40,433 bases of DNA from Oligoflexia bacterium (GTDB lineage: Bacteria > Bdellovibrionota > UBA1018 > CAIMNF01): the NCBI GenBank assembly GCA_903845155.1, contig CAIMWN010000033.1, positions 1 through 40,433 on the forward strand, given 5' to 3'. Below the pieces are notes generated by a model. It searched no databases. It saw only the letters and a list, made by a program, of their open reading frames with translations, and was not told where the DNA came from. Position 1 is the first letter of the stretch; the number at the start of each line of letters is the position of its first letter. This document shows, one piece after another, positions 1 to 7,987 of this stretch. Both the position numbers and the translations under genes were made by a program.

Positions 1-855
1 GGCCTATTGAGTGCGATTTGCTACTCCCTCATGAGCATTGTTGTTGCACATTTTGGTAGCGGTATCAGTGCATCAGAGTTTTTACTGGGGCGTTCATTAG
101 TCGGGTTAATTCTCTTAGCACCCCTAGTACTAACCTCTAAAAGCAAAAACCCAATCTCCTTCATGTTACTCATGAGAGGCATTATCGGCACTCTTGCAAT
201 CATCATTCTTTTCATCATGATTCAAAATGTGGGAGCAGGAACCGCAACAGCCATCCACTATACAAGCCCCATGTACATCACCCTACTTGGGATACTCTTT
301 ATGAAAGAAAAAATCACCTTTCAAAAAACTACCGCACTACTCTTGGTGATGATTGGTGTAATCATGCCCGTCTTTTCTAGCGTTGGGGAATTGAGCACTT
401 CCCTTCTACTATTAGGAACAATGGGAGCAATTTTTAGTGGCCTCTCATTTTTTCTTTTAAAAATGATGACCTCAAAAGCATCAGAGGTGGTTATTTACTG
501 GATGTTCTGCCTCGTGCAGTTTTCAATACAGATCCCAATGCATTTTTTGTCTACGAATCCTGTCTTTCACATCAGATTTTCTTCAATATTCTCTTCCATT
601 GGATTGCCTTGTCTAGCTGTTGGAACTTTAGCCTGTATCGCTCAACTTCTCATGAATAACTCTTTTAAAAAATTGAGCGCAACTACTGCAAGCTTACTGA
701 ATCTGTTAAGCATTCCATTTACGGTACTGATTGAGCACTTCATATTCCAACGCCAGTATGATGAATCGCAGTACTTTATGATTGGGTTGATCTTTATGGG
801 TATTCTTTTACTGAGATCTGCGCCTTCGAATCAAGTCATCAGTAGCCAAACTTGA
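1..855 (+). CDS. DMT/EamA-family transporter, 5' end cut by window
   Basis: Inner-membrane protein of the drug/metabolite transporter superfamily (EamA type), exporting or importing a small metabolite that cannot be named from sequence. The frame is open from base 1; a TTG at 7 is probably internal, because about 284 residues are visible against roughly 290-300 for the family. The protein is a run of about ten hydrophobic helices. The family-typical end of the first EamA repeat is visible (AIHYTSPMYITLLGILFMKEKI), and the second repeat has the matching SLLNLLSIPFTVLIEHFIF. It converges with the SDR gene on the other strand, two bases apart. Family call firm, substrate unknown. Confidence 0.85.
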   Translation, partial: GLLSAICYSLMSIVVAHFGSGISASEFLLGRSLVGLILLAPLVLTSKSKNPISFMLLMRGIIGTLAIIILFIMIQNVGAGTATAIHYTSPMYITLLGILFMKEKITFQKTTALLLVMIGVIMPVFSSVGELSTSLLLLGTMGAIFSGLSFFLLKMMTSKASEVVIYWMFCLVQFSIQIPMHFLSTNPVFHIRFSSIFSSIGLPCLAVGTLACIAQLLMNNSFKKLSATTASLLNLLSIPFTVLIEHFIFQRQYDESQYFMIGLIFMGILLLRSAPSNQVISSQT

Positions 856-857
856 TT

Positions 858-1619
858 TCAATAAGCTTTTGTAAAACCACCATCAACAGCAATATTAACG
901 CCCGTAATATGATCGGAAAAATTACCCAATAATGCCTCAACAGCATATGCAATCTCTAAAGGCTTTGCATATTTTTTAAGGGGCACGTTTGATGTCTCCT
1001 TTTCCAATAGCTTCTCAATACTAGTTTTTTCTGATTCTGCTTCGACTTTTAATTCAGCAACATATTCGTCTGTTAATACACCACCTAGCGATAGCGTATT
1101 TACATGAATAGAATCCTTACCTAAGTAGTGAGCTAATGTTTTTGCCTGCGCCACCCACGCACATCGCAAAACATTGCTAGTCGCATAATGACTAAGAACC
1201 TGTAATGAAGAAATCCCAGATATGAGAACTACTTTTGCACGTTCTGACTCTTTCAATAGAGGAATAAGTCGGCTAAAAAAATGAAGCGGCCCGATAAAAC
1301 TAGCATCAAAATACTTTTTCCATGCTTCTGGTGAAGCAAAAGGATCTGCAGTTGGCTCTAATTGAGGTGGCATCAATACGAGGCCATCTACTTTACCGAG
1401 AGTTGAAAAATCAAACTTATTTATGGCGCCAATACTGCTAAGATCTAAACTGAAAGCGGCGCCCTTTGATTCAGTCGTCTCACTAACCTTGCTCGACAGA
1501 GCTCGCAGTCTGTTTTCATCTCTAGCGAAAAGAATAATATCAAACCCTGCCTTTGCTAAATGCATGGTTAGCTCACTACCAATTCCGCCAGTTGCTCCTG
1601 TTACTATTATTCTCTTCAT
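858..1619 (-). CDS. SDR-family protein with altered active site
   Basis: Short-chain dehydrogenase/reductase fold, 253 aa, soluble. The nucleotide-binding TGATGGIG motif is at residues 7-14, an ARDENRL segment follows beta-2, and the C-terminal VDGGF motif is typical of FabG-like members. The active-site block reads SGISSLQ...HYATSN: Ser and Tyr145 are kept, but the lysine of the usual YxxxK is Asn149. The NNAG structural motif is replaced by LVLMPPQ. Reduced or changed catalysis is therefore likely. The substrate cannot be deduced, and the neighbours (a transporter and a sensor operon) do not define a pathway. Confidence 0.8.
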   Translation of the reverse strand: MKRIIVTGATGGIGSELTMHLAKAGFDIILFARDENRLRALSSKVSETTESKGAAFSLDLSSIGAINKFDFSTLGKVDGLVLMPPQLEPTADPFASPEAWKKYFDASFIGPLHFFSRLIPLLKESERAKVVLISGISSLQVLSHYATSNVLRCAWVAQAKTLAHYLGKDSIHVNTLSLGGVLTDEYVAELKVEAESEKTSIEKLLEKETSNVPLKKYAKPLEIAYAVEALLGNFSDHITGVNIAVDGGFTKAY

Positions 1620-1651
1620 CTTATCCTCTATTGATTCAACGTGCTGCGCAT

Positions 1652-4600
1652 CTAGACAACTTGAATGGGCACAAAACCACTCATTGATTTTGGTATTAAC
1701 TTAACACCTAAGCGCTCGTAACGATCACGCACTAACCTCTCCTCGTAGCGGCTAGTAACAAGAATAGACTGTGAAGCAATTCCTAGCTCTTCAATTAAAT
1801 CCAAACCAGTTTCATTGTGGTTTATTATTTCGTAATCCATTAAAAAAAGCACATCATCTAGATCTGCAAAATTTTTACCAAAATAAGTGCGCAAATCACT
1901 CGGACTTGAAAGATTCACTATATTTACTTTGACAGAAGGTAAGGCTTCAATTCTTTCTTTCCAAATATGATGAATCGCTTGGTCATCATCAAACACCACC
2001 AACGTTGTTCTACTTTTTAAGATCAAACCAGGTACGAACCAAGCAGAAGGGTGGTGCTTGGGTAAAGTTATGGCTATAGTCGTACCTTTATTGGGTTTAG
2101 ATTTAACGGTTAGACTTCCTCCCCAAGTCGAAACACTCTCTAATGCATGACTTAGCCCTAGACCGTAACCATTCTTTTTCCCGAATGTCACTCCACGCTG
2201 ACCAACAAGCTTAATCCGCTCATCTGTCATCCCTCTACCATTATCAGAAATTAATATTGAAATAACTCCATCAGATACCGTTGAAAGCGATACATCAACC
2301 CTACCCGCTCCGGCGACTAAAGCATCTACTGAGTTATTGATTATGTTTGAAAGAACTCTTTTGAATTCATTTTCCTGCAAAAATGAAAACAAACCATAAC
2401 TTTCTAATGTCTGATTAAATTCGATTTCAGTCTTTATCTGATTTCTATATTGTGTTCTCTTTTCGGTTATAACTGACTCAATTAAAGGCGCCAAGAGAGT
2501 TACGGACAATGGTTCACCTAATTGGACCACTATTTCGTCAACGGTCTCATGGGAAGGCACTTCTAAAGCTTTGTTTTTCTCTAGCAAAGAATTGGCTATA
2601 TCCTTTATCCTATTTACAGCATTACGAATGATAACTCGTCGATCTTCAGGGACTTCACTTAACGTAGACAGCATCATTTCGAGTGCCGATAAAGGTGATC
2701 GAATATCATGAGATACTTGTGAGGCAATTTTTGAGGATATCTCTTGGGTGATTGCTTTTTCTTTAAGCTTTGCATAAGAATCGAGCTCACTTGAAAGAAG
2801 AGCAAACTCGGATATTACAAAGTGTTCATCTGGTAAGCCGTCCTTCCTTTTTAATCGATCCACTTCTTTAATGATCTGTTTTGATGCTTGTAAAATTAAA
2901 ATGAAAAGCAAAAAACCTAAAACTGCATAACCAAAAATACTAATTACTACTCTATAAAAAACCGCCGAATTGATTTCAGAATAGTCACAGTAGAGACTAA
3001 CCATTGCTGCCTCTTTCTTCCTTTCTTCATCATAAAATATAGGCTTAGTTATACGCTTAACGTTTTTTCTTCTAGAAAAAGACTCACACTCTCCAAGATT
3101 ATTATTATTTATTGAGACCACAACACAAACATCTGTATTTTCAATTTGAATAGAGTTTACTCTTGCTAGAATCTCTGTGTAACTACCTTGTCTGACTGGC
3201 TCTTTTAAAGCTGCACTTAAAGCATTTAAAACAATTGTATTGCTATTCTCCTTTATTGAGCTTGCCTTATACTTATATTCCACGACATCAAAACTAACTA
3301 AGATCACCAAACAAACCGTTGTTGTGCCAATAATCGCTCTAGTCAAATAACTTTTTAATGATGTACTCGAAAGATAGACTGGCGTTTTGTCAAAAATGAT
3401 CAGGGTATAGCAAAATACTGTAAAAATAAGAATCCCAATAAAAAAAACTAACTCTGATGAAAATGAGTAATTCAGAAGTAAGCCGAAAGCAGCAATAACT
3501 CCAAATCCAATCAATCCAAACACTTCACCTATACTGCTCCAAGTAGCGCGAACGGATTCAGGAAGTTGCTTTATTACATTTGAAGAAATCCAGCCTTGCA
3601 AAAGTTGACCAAATGTTGCTGCGAACACGCAAAACACAAATAAAAGCATGCCGTTTAGCAGTGCTTGCTCAATTAAAAATCCACTTAGAAGCGTCAGTGC
3701 GGTAAAAACAAATAAAATCACTGGGGCAATTTGAAATATTTGCTGAGAGCTAAATTTCACAATTTTAGACGAGAGAAACTTAGAAGTTAACACCGTTATC
3801 AAATTAATTGCTAATCCAACAACCGTTCCCTTGAGCCATATACTTTTTAGCTCTGGATTATCAATACTCAGATATTTGTAAATTTCACCATAAAGATAAA
3901 AACTCGTACCTAACGACAAGAGTATAGATATCCCATATAGAACCAAAGGCGTAGGCATCATGGAAGCGACTTTTGCTACAGAAAATGTATTCTCCTCACC
4001 TTTAGACCTTATTTCGTTTTTAACTGATTTCAAGTCATGCGTAACCCTAAAATACACAACAAATCGGAGTAGAAAAATAAATGCTATCAGTAGTGAAAAA
4101 ATAATCTTTGGATTAAAATTGCTATAAAAAAAAGCAATTGAACCAATTGATAATGAAATTATGGGCAGTCCAATTCGAATTGGAAATGCATACTTGAACG
4201 AAGACACAAATAATGGGGGCGCATCTTCTATTGCAATAGAACTACTTTTAAGTTTTTCGTGATACCACTTCCCATAGGCAGCTGTATAAGCTCCATTAAT
4301 AAAAGAAACCGCAAATGCATCGGCAATTGCCTCAAGAGCAATAAGCATCCAACTGAAAGAAACAAGCCCTTTACTAATAGACAAAACAGCCAAAGCAAAT
4401 AGAACTGTCGTGATGAATTTAATTCTTAAGCCTATTTTGATGGACTGAACCCATCCAAACCTATCGGCAAATCGACCTGTTGGGATTTCCAATAGCCCAT
4501 TTATAGTAAGTTGCAAAAAAGCATTCCCAAGTATTCCTTTTGAACCAAACTCAGGTGTTGTTGCAATAATTGAAAGAAGAATTAAATTAGAGGAAAGTGC

Positions 4601-4663
4601 TGTTCCTCTATAAAGAGCATCGCTGCGTGCATAGTGTTTGACAAAGTCTAGAGCTTTTTTCAT
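1652..4663 (-). CDS. MFS-domain / sensor histidine kinase / receiver fusion protein
   Basis: 1003-residue membrane sensor. Residues 1-425 form an MFS-like domain of about 12 helices (FGWVQ-type loop near 70, PESVRAT near 368). A further helix at 441-459, an extracytoplasmic segment at about 460-570 and a helix at 571-591 follow. The kinase part has the H-box SHDIRSP with His652, N-box IINNSVDAL near 774, G1 DNGRG at 807-811 and G2 GYGLGLS at 832-838. The C-terminal receiver has FDDD at 891-894, phospho-acceptor Asp943, Thr970 and Lys992. There is no DNA-binding output domain, so phosphate probably passes to a partner elsewhere. Its start overlaps the solute-binding gene by 4 bp (ATGA), implying co-translation. 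The MFS part may be a ligand sensor or transporter-sensor. Confidence 0.88.
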   Translation of the reverse strand: MKKALDFVKHYARSDALYRGTALSSNLILLSIIATTPEFGSKGILGNAFLQLTINGLLEIPTGRFADRFGWVQSIKIGLRIKFITTVLFALAVLSISKGLVSFSWMLIALEAIADAFAVSFINGAYTAAYGKWYHEKLKSSSIAIEDAPPLFVSSFKYAFPIRIGLPIISLSIGSIAFFYSNFNPKIIFSLLIAFIFLLRFVVYFRVTHDLKSVKNEIRSKGEENTFSVAKVASMMPTPLVLYGISILLSLGTSFYLYGEIYKYLSIDNPELKSIWLKGTVVGLAINLITVLTSKFLSSKIVKFSSQQIFQIAPVILFVFTALTLLSGFLIEQALLNGMLLFVFCVFAATFGQLLQGWISSNVIKQLPESVRATWSSIGEVFGLIGFGVIAAFGLLLNYSFSSELVFFIGILIFTVFCYTLIIFDKTPVYLSSTSLKSYLTRAIIGTTTVCLVILVSFDVVEYKYKASSIKENSNTIVLNALSAALKEPVRQGSYTEILARVNSIQIENTDVCVVVSINNNNLGECESFSRRKNVKRITKPIFYDEERKKEAAMVSLYCDYSEINSAVFYRVVISIFGYAVLGFLLFILILQASKQIIKEVDRLKRKDGLPDEHFVISEFALLSSELDSYAKLKEKAITQEISSKIASQVSHDIRSPLSALEMMLSTLSEVPEDRRVIIRNAVNRIKDIANSLLEKNKALEVPSHETVDEIVVQLGEPLSVTLLAPLIESVITEKRTQYRNQIKTEIEFNQTLESYGLFSFLQENEFKRVLSNIINNSVDALVAGAGRVDVSLSTVSDGVISILISDNGRGMTDERIKLVGQRGVTFGKKNGYGLGLSHALESVSTWGGSLTVKSKPNKGTTIAITLPKHHPSAWFVPGLILKSRTTLVVFDDDQAIHHIWKERIEALPSVKVNIVNLSSPSDLRTYFGKNFADLDDVLFLMDYEIINHNETGLDLIEELGIASQSILVTSRYEERLVRDRYERLGVKLIPKSMSGFVPIQVV

Positions 4664-6132
4664 TGATTTATTAAGTCAAAAATTTTCGGCGTATACCTTA
4701 AATTACTAGCGGGCTCTTCAAGAGGCTTGCTCGTTAAAGTATATGCTGATGTTCTCCATGCTGGTACAACCCAACTCTCTTTTACCAATGTCATATCAAA
4801 GTCTCTAAATAGGTCAGACCTTCTTGACCAAGAAAGTTCTTTTGATGCAGCAGTTAATTTCAATAAAAGATCTTTCGAGTAACTATGAACCGAATTTTTT
4901 ACGATTTGGTTCAAAATTGGCAAAAAACCTTCTGGGTCGTTAAATCCACCTGCCCAGCGATCTATAATTACATCAACATCATGCAAATCCATTTTGGCAA
5001 AATCACTATTTTCAATAATATTAATTTTTACTCCGTGAGCACTCTCAATACTTTTAATTAAATCTGAATCAATGACCTCATTTTTTAACCGCGGAGGAAT
5101 AACGACTGAAATCTGAGACCAGTCAGGGTGCTTAAATACAACTGCCTTACTTAAGGTGGATACTGGCTTCGGAAATATTATTTCATTAATAATATGTCCA
5201 CTTACGCCCATTGGAATAAGACCAAAAGAAGGAGAAAAATGTAGAGACTCCCTTCTGAGTTGAATTAGTTCCCTTAGAATTGACATTTTAAATTTTTTAG
5301 CCTCCACACTAGTTGCGCTAGGTCCCTGTGGATTCCACCATGCCAACGTCTGACTAAAACTTACCCTTGGCCTAATTGAATACTTACTTTCATCAAAAAT
5401 TTTGTTTTTGCGTAAAGCATCCACTTCAGACTGACTAATGGCAGGCGCAAAATCAGGAAAAACACTTATTCTTTCTAGCTCATTTATATTTGCTGGAGAA
5501 AAAACAAGACACCATTCAACGCCGCTAATTTTCTTCTCATCTCGAAACTTACTGTTTTTAATATAAACCCAATTATTTTCTTTCTTTTGAAGTCGATAAG
5601 GGCCGCTTCCAATAAATGGTTCGAGACTTTGGCTTTCAAAAGTCCACCCAAACGGAACAACGCCTAGATGATCTCGACTTAAAACCTTAAGAATTGCTAC
5701 TTGTGGCTCTAAAAGTTCAATAATTAACTCAAATTCAGAAGTTGCCTTTATAGACTTAATCTTTTTTAGGAGCGGGTATGATTGAGATTTACTATTTTTC
5801 CAATGTCGCCCAATGGAATACTCAACATCTTTAGCTGTAATTTTTTTCCCGGTTGAAAAAACTGCATCATTTCGAATATGGAATGTTATTCGAAGTCCAT
5901 CCTCACTGACTACCCATGAGTCTGAAATAGATGGCGCTACATTTCCAAATTGATCTGACACAACCAAAGGTTCAATCACTTGGCCTATAGCCATTTGCTC
6001 TCTATATGTATCAAATTCAATAGTATCTCTAGGAAAAGAAGATGGAATCAAACCAATAGTTCTCATAATTGCAAATGCCTCTGAATTTAAAAGTATAGAA
6101 AAAATAATGATAAACATTTTTATATAAAACAT
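4660..6132 (-). CDS. Family-5 extracellular solute-binding protein (oligopeptide type)
   Basis: 490-residue protein with an N-terminal signal peptide (MFYIKMFIIIFSILLNSEAFA). The body is typical of SBP_bac_5: EPLVVSDQFGNVAPSISDSW, LRITFHIRNDAVFSTGKKITAKDVEYSI and GSGPYRL. These proteins usually deliver peptides, nickel or other solutes to ABC permeases, but no permease or ATPase gene is present here. The gene overlaps the HExxH gene upstream by 13 bp and the MFS-kinase gene downstream by 4 bp. A role as periplasmic ligand receptor for the sensor kinase is therefore more likely than nutrient import; this is inference from context. Confidence 0.85.
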   Translation of the reverse strand: MFYIKMFIIIFSILLNSEAFAIMRTIGLIPSSFPRDTIEFDTYREQMAIGQVIEPLVVSDQFGNVAPSISDSWVVSEDGLRITFHIRNDAVFSTGKKITAKDVEYSIGRHWKNSKSQSYPLLKKIKSIKATSEFELIIELLEPQVAILKVLSRDHLGVVPFGWTFESQSLEPFIGSGPYRLQKKENNWVYIKNSKFRDEKKISGVEWCLVFSPANINELERISVFPDFAPAISQSEVDALRKNKIFDESKYSIRPRVSFSQTLAWWNPQGPSATSVEAKKFKMSILRELIQLRRESLHFSPSFGLIPMGVSGHIINEIIFPKPVSTLSKAVVFKHPDWSQISVVIPPRLKNEVIDSDLIKSIESAHGVKINIIENSDFAKMDLHDVDVIIDRWAGGFNDPEGFLPILNQIVKNSVHSYSKDLLLKLTAASKELSWSRRSDLFRDFDMTLVKESWVVPAWRTSAYTLTSKPLEEPASNLRYTPKIFDLINQ

Positions 6133-6896
6133 TGAGAGTACACTTTCTCGATCATTTGTTTTGCTAATACTGTTAATTCATTGCTCTCAAGAGTTAAGCA
6201 AGTTTGCTTCAACAATCGTTTGTTATGACTCGAATCATGATCAATAGATTCTTGGAACTTAATCATCCTGTATAGCGCATGTGCTGCGTGCAGCCTTCCA
6301 ATGGTAGGCCTATCTGTTTTTTGTAATGGTGCATATTTCAATACTTTATCGCCGCCTGCTGCTACCAGCCTGTCAGTTGTATTGATAAGAAATAACTCTT
6401 GGTGCGCTAATTCATGTGTGGCAGAAAGCGCAAGCTCATGCTCACTCAAGTTAAACCAATCCATGGTTACGACAAGGCACCCATAAATAAGTGGAGTCGA
6501 AGCAGCTTTAAAGTCACAGCCATCAACAATTAATATGTTTGTAATAGTATTTGAAAAAAGCTTACCCAAACTTTGATTGTAATTATTTAGTCTAAACCAA
6601 ATTTTTTCACTCTCAACATTTGTACGCTCAGAAAACGGTAATGGCTTATTGCCTGGGATTGCACCCGAAATTAATTTGCTATTAAACTTAATGCCTAGGC
6701 AATTAATTGCTGTGTGCGCTTTTACAGCTTCAGTAATTTCACTGCTGTTTATTATCTTATAATAGACAGCAGATTTTAAGAAAATAGGCCATTCAGATGC
6801 CTTAGGGGAATCCAAGCGGGAAGACAGCGCACCTTCAAATGCTGGCAATAGCTTAGGGAGTGCCCACCCCCCTGCTTGGAGTTCCTCGATAATCAT
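6120..6896 (-). CDS. HExxH protein, probable aKG-HExxH-type peptide beta-hydroxylase
   Basis: 258 aa, no signal peptide. HELAH is at residues 161-165. It is followed by a pattern I recognise from the HExxH putative peptide-modification family (TIGR04267-type, since described as 2-oxoglutarate-dependent peptide beta-hydroxylases): a D/R pair, YAPL at 188-191, DRPTIG at 195-200 and a LHAAHAL helix at 202-208. Known members hydroxylate side chains in RiPP precursors using Fe(II) and 2-oxoglutarate. The gene starts two bases after the stop of a 24-codon ORF with a strong ribosome-binding site and has little SD of its own, suggesting translational coupling. An ordinary zinc peptidase is the alternative, but the downstream pattern argues against it. 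Confidence 0.7.
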   Translation of the reverse strand: MIIEELQAGGWALPKLLPAFEGALSSRLDSPKASEWPIFLKSAVYYKIINSSEITEAVKAHTAINCLGIKFNSKLISGAIPGNKPLPFSERTNVESEKIWFRLNNYNQSLGKLFSNTITNILIVDGCDFKAASTPLIYGCLVVTMDWFNLSEHELALSATHELAHQELFLINTTDRLVAAGGDKVLKYAPLQKTDRPTIGRLHAAHALYRMIKFQESIDHDSSHNKRLLKQTCLTLESNELTVLAKQMIEKVYSQCFI

Positions 6897-6898
6897 TT

Positions 6899-6973
6899 TT
6901 AATCTCTATCGATTCTCGCTTCTGAAAAAACTGTATCGTTGAAAATATCTAGGTTAATTAGTGTCGTTGACAT
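6899..6973 (-). CDS. Small peptide ORF, candidate modified-peptide precursor
   Basis: 24-residue ORF starting ATG at 6973 behind a strong SD (AAAAGGAG, 8 bp from the start codon), ending TAA at 6899. Sequence begins MSTTLINLDIFND and ends FSEARIDRD. It is acidic, with four aspartates, the residue type known to be hydroxylated by some HExxH enzymes. The stop is two bases from the start of the HExxH gene. Position, RBS and coupling fit a RiPP precursor. It could instead be a leader peptide that only sets translation of the next gene. Too short for homology; no cleavage motif is evident. Confidence 0.55.
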   Translation of the reverse strand: MSTTLINLDIFNDTVFSEARIDRD

Positions 6974-7002
6974 AATAGGGTACTCCTTTTGATTCGTATG
7001 GT

Positions 7003-7049
7003 TTTATATTAATTGCCGCAATCAGTCAAGAACTCATTCCAGTTGGAAT
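7003..7049 (-). promoter_or_regulatory. Candidate promoter and operator of the peptide/HExxH/sensor operon
   Basis: Minus-strand hexamers TTGACT (7029-7024) and TATAAA (7008-7003) are separated by 15 bp; an alternative -10 TAAAAC gives 17 bp. Seven bp upstream of the -35 is a perfect inverted repeat, ATTCCA-GT-TGGAAT (7036-7049), placed like an activator or repressor site. The rest of the gap to 7228 holds only a GGGGTTTTCCCC hairpin at about 7152-7163 without a T-tract, and no ORF I would defend. Confidence 0.45.
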
Positions 7050-7228
7050 TTATTAGTTAATGTCTGAATTCCGACCCTGTTTCAATGCGTGCTTAAGCAA
7101 GCTCCTTGCCAACCGCTAACTGCGATATAACCAATACCTAAGCAATACTGTGGGGTTTTCCCCAACAGCAATTTGCTGGTTATCACCTCAGTAAACCATC
7201 CAAACAGGCTAATGAACCCACCACCTCT

Positions 7229-7912
7229 TCACTCTCGCTTCAATAAGTAGACGCGTTCAAATACAGCAGAGCTTTGGAAGCCTTCATGGGTTTTAGTAAT
7301 ACCTACGTCCTCCTCGGTATCAAGCTCCTGCACATCAAACGAGGCACCATAAAGTGATTGAACCTCATCTCTATCCACTGAAAAAGGAGGGCCACGCCTT
7401 TGCTCTGAGACATATTCTAAGCTAATCAAAAAAATCATTTTGTTTTTAGTGCCATGACCTAACAATTTAAGTAAATGCTGAACATAAATCTTTCTTGTTT
7501 CTTTCGGTAGTGCGATTAAAGCTGCTCTGTCATAAACAATCGATACTGAACTCATGAACTCTGGCTTTACGTTAAAAAAATCGCCACAGTAGATAGTTAT
7601 AGAATCACTTCTATACACAATAAAGTTTTCAATATTTTCTCTCGAAAATTTGATCCCATTTTCGAGAAAAAAAGTATCGCAAGCAGCTTCACTGATTTCG
7701 ATGCCGATAACAGAATGGCCCTTCTGAGTAAAAAATAAAATATCTTTTGATTTTCCACACAAGGGCATCAGTACAGTAGTTTTCTCAATCTCGGGTAAGT
7801 ATCTTTGTAAAAATGGTTCAATTTGATCTTGGTGAAAATTTATATTCTTCATTGACCATTGCTGTAACCAATACTCGTTCCACTGCGCTTGATTTTCAAA
7901 TTTATTGCTCAT
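7229..7912 (-). CDS. tpm: Thiopurine S-methyltransferase family protein
   Basis: 227-residue SAM-dependent methyltransferase of the TPMT family. Family marks are W...W near the N-terminus, INFHQ, MPLCGKSKDI (SAM-binding loop), GHSVIGIEISEAA, and VYDRAALIALP with a following R..Y. Bacterial members methylate thiopurines and selenium or tellurium oxyanions; the physiological substrate here is unknown. Length matches the family (about 218-230 aa). It is divergent from the VirB9-like gene and may mark the chromosomal edge of the accessory region. Confidence 0.9.
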   Translation of the reverse strand: MSNKFENQAQWNEYWLQQWSMKNINFHQDQIEPFLQRYLPEIEKTTVLMPLCGKSKDILFFTQKGHSVIGIEISEAACDTFFLENGIKFSRENIENFIVYRSDSITIYCGDFFNVKPEFMSSVSIVYDRAALIALPKETRKIYVQHLLKLLGHGTKNKMIFLISLEYVSEQRRGPPFSVDRDEVQSLYGASFDVQELDTEEDVGITKTHEGFQSSAVFERVYLLKRE

Positions 7913-7987
7913 GCACTATCAATTCTACTCAATCTTAACGGTTATTGCACCAGAAGTTACATCTAGCTATAAAAATGGAGGTAAAAC

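Noticed and set aside
7120-7228. GGGGTTTTCCCC hairpin as terminator of tpm or of the operon
   Set aside because: No T-tract follows on either strand and it is upstream rather than downstream of the peptide operon.
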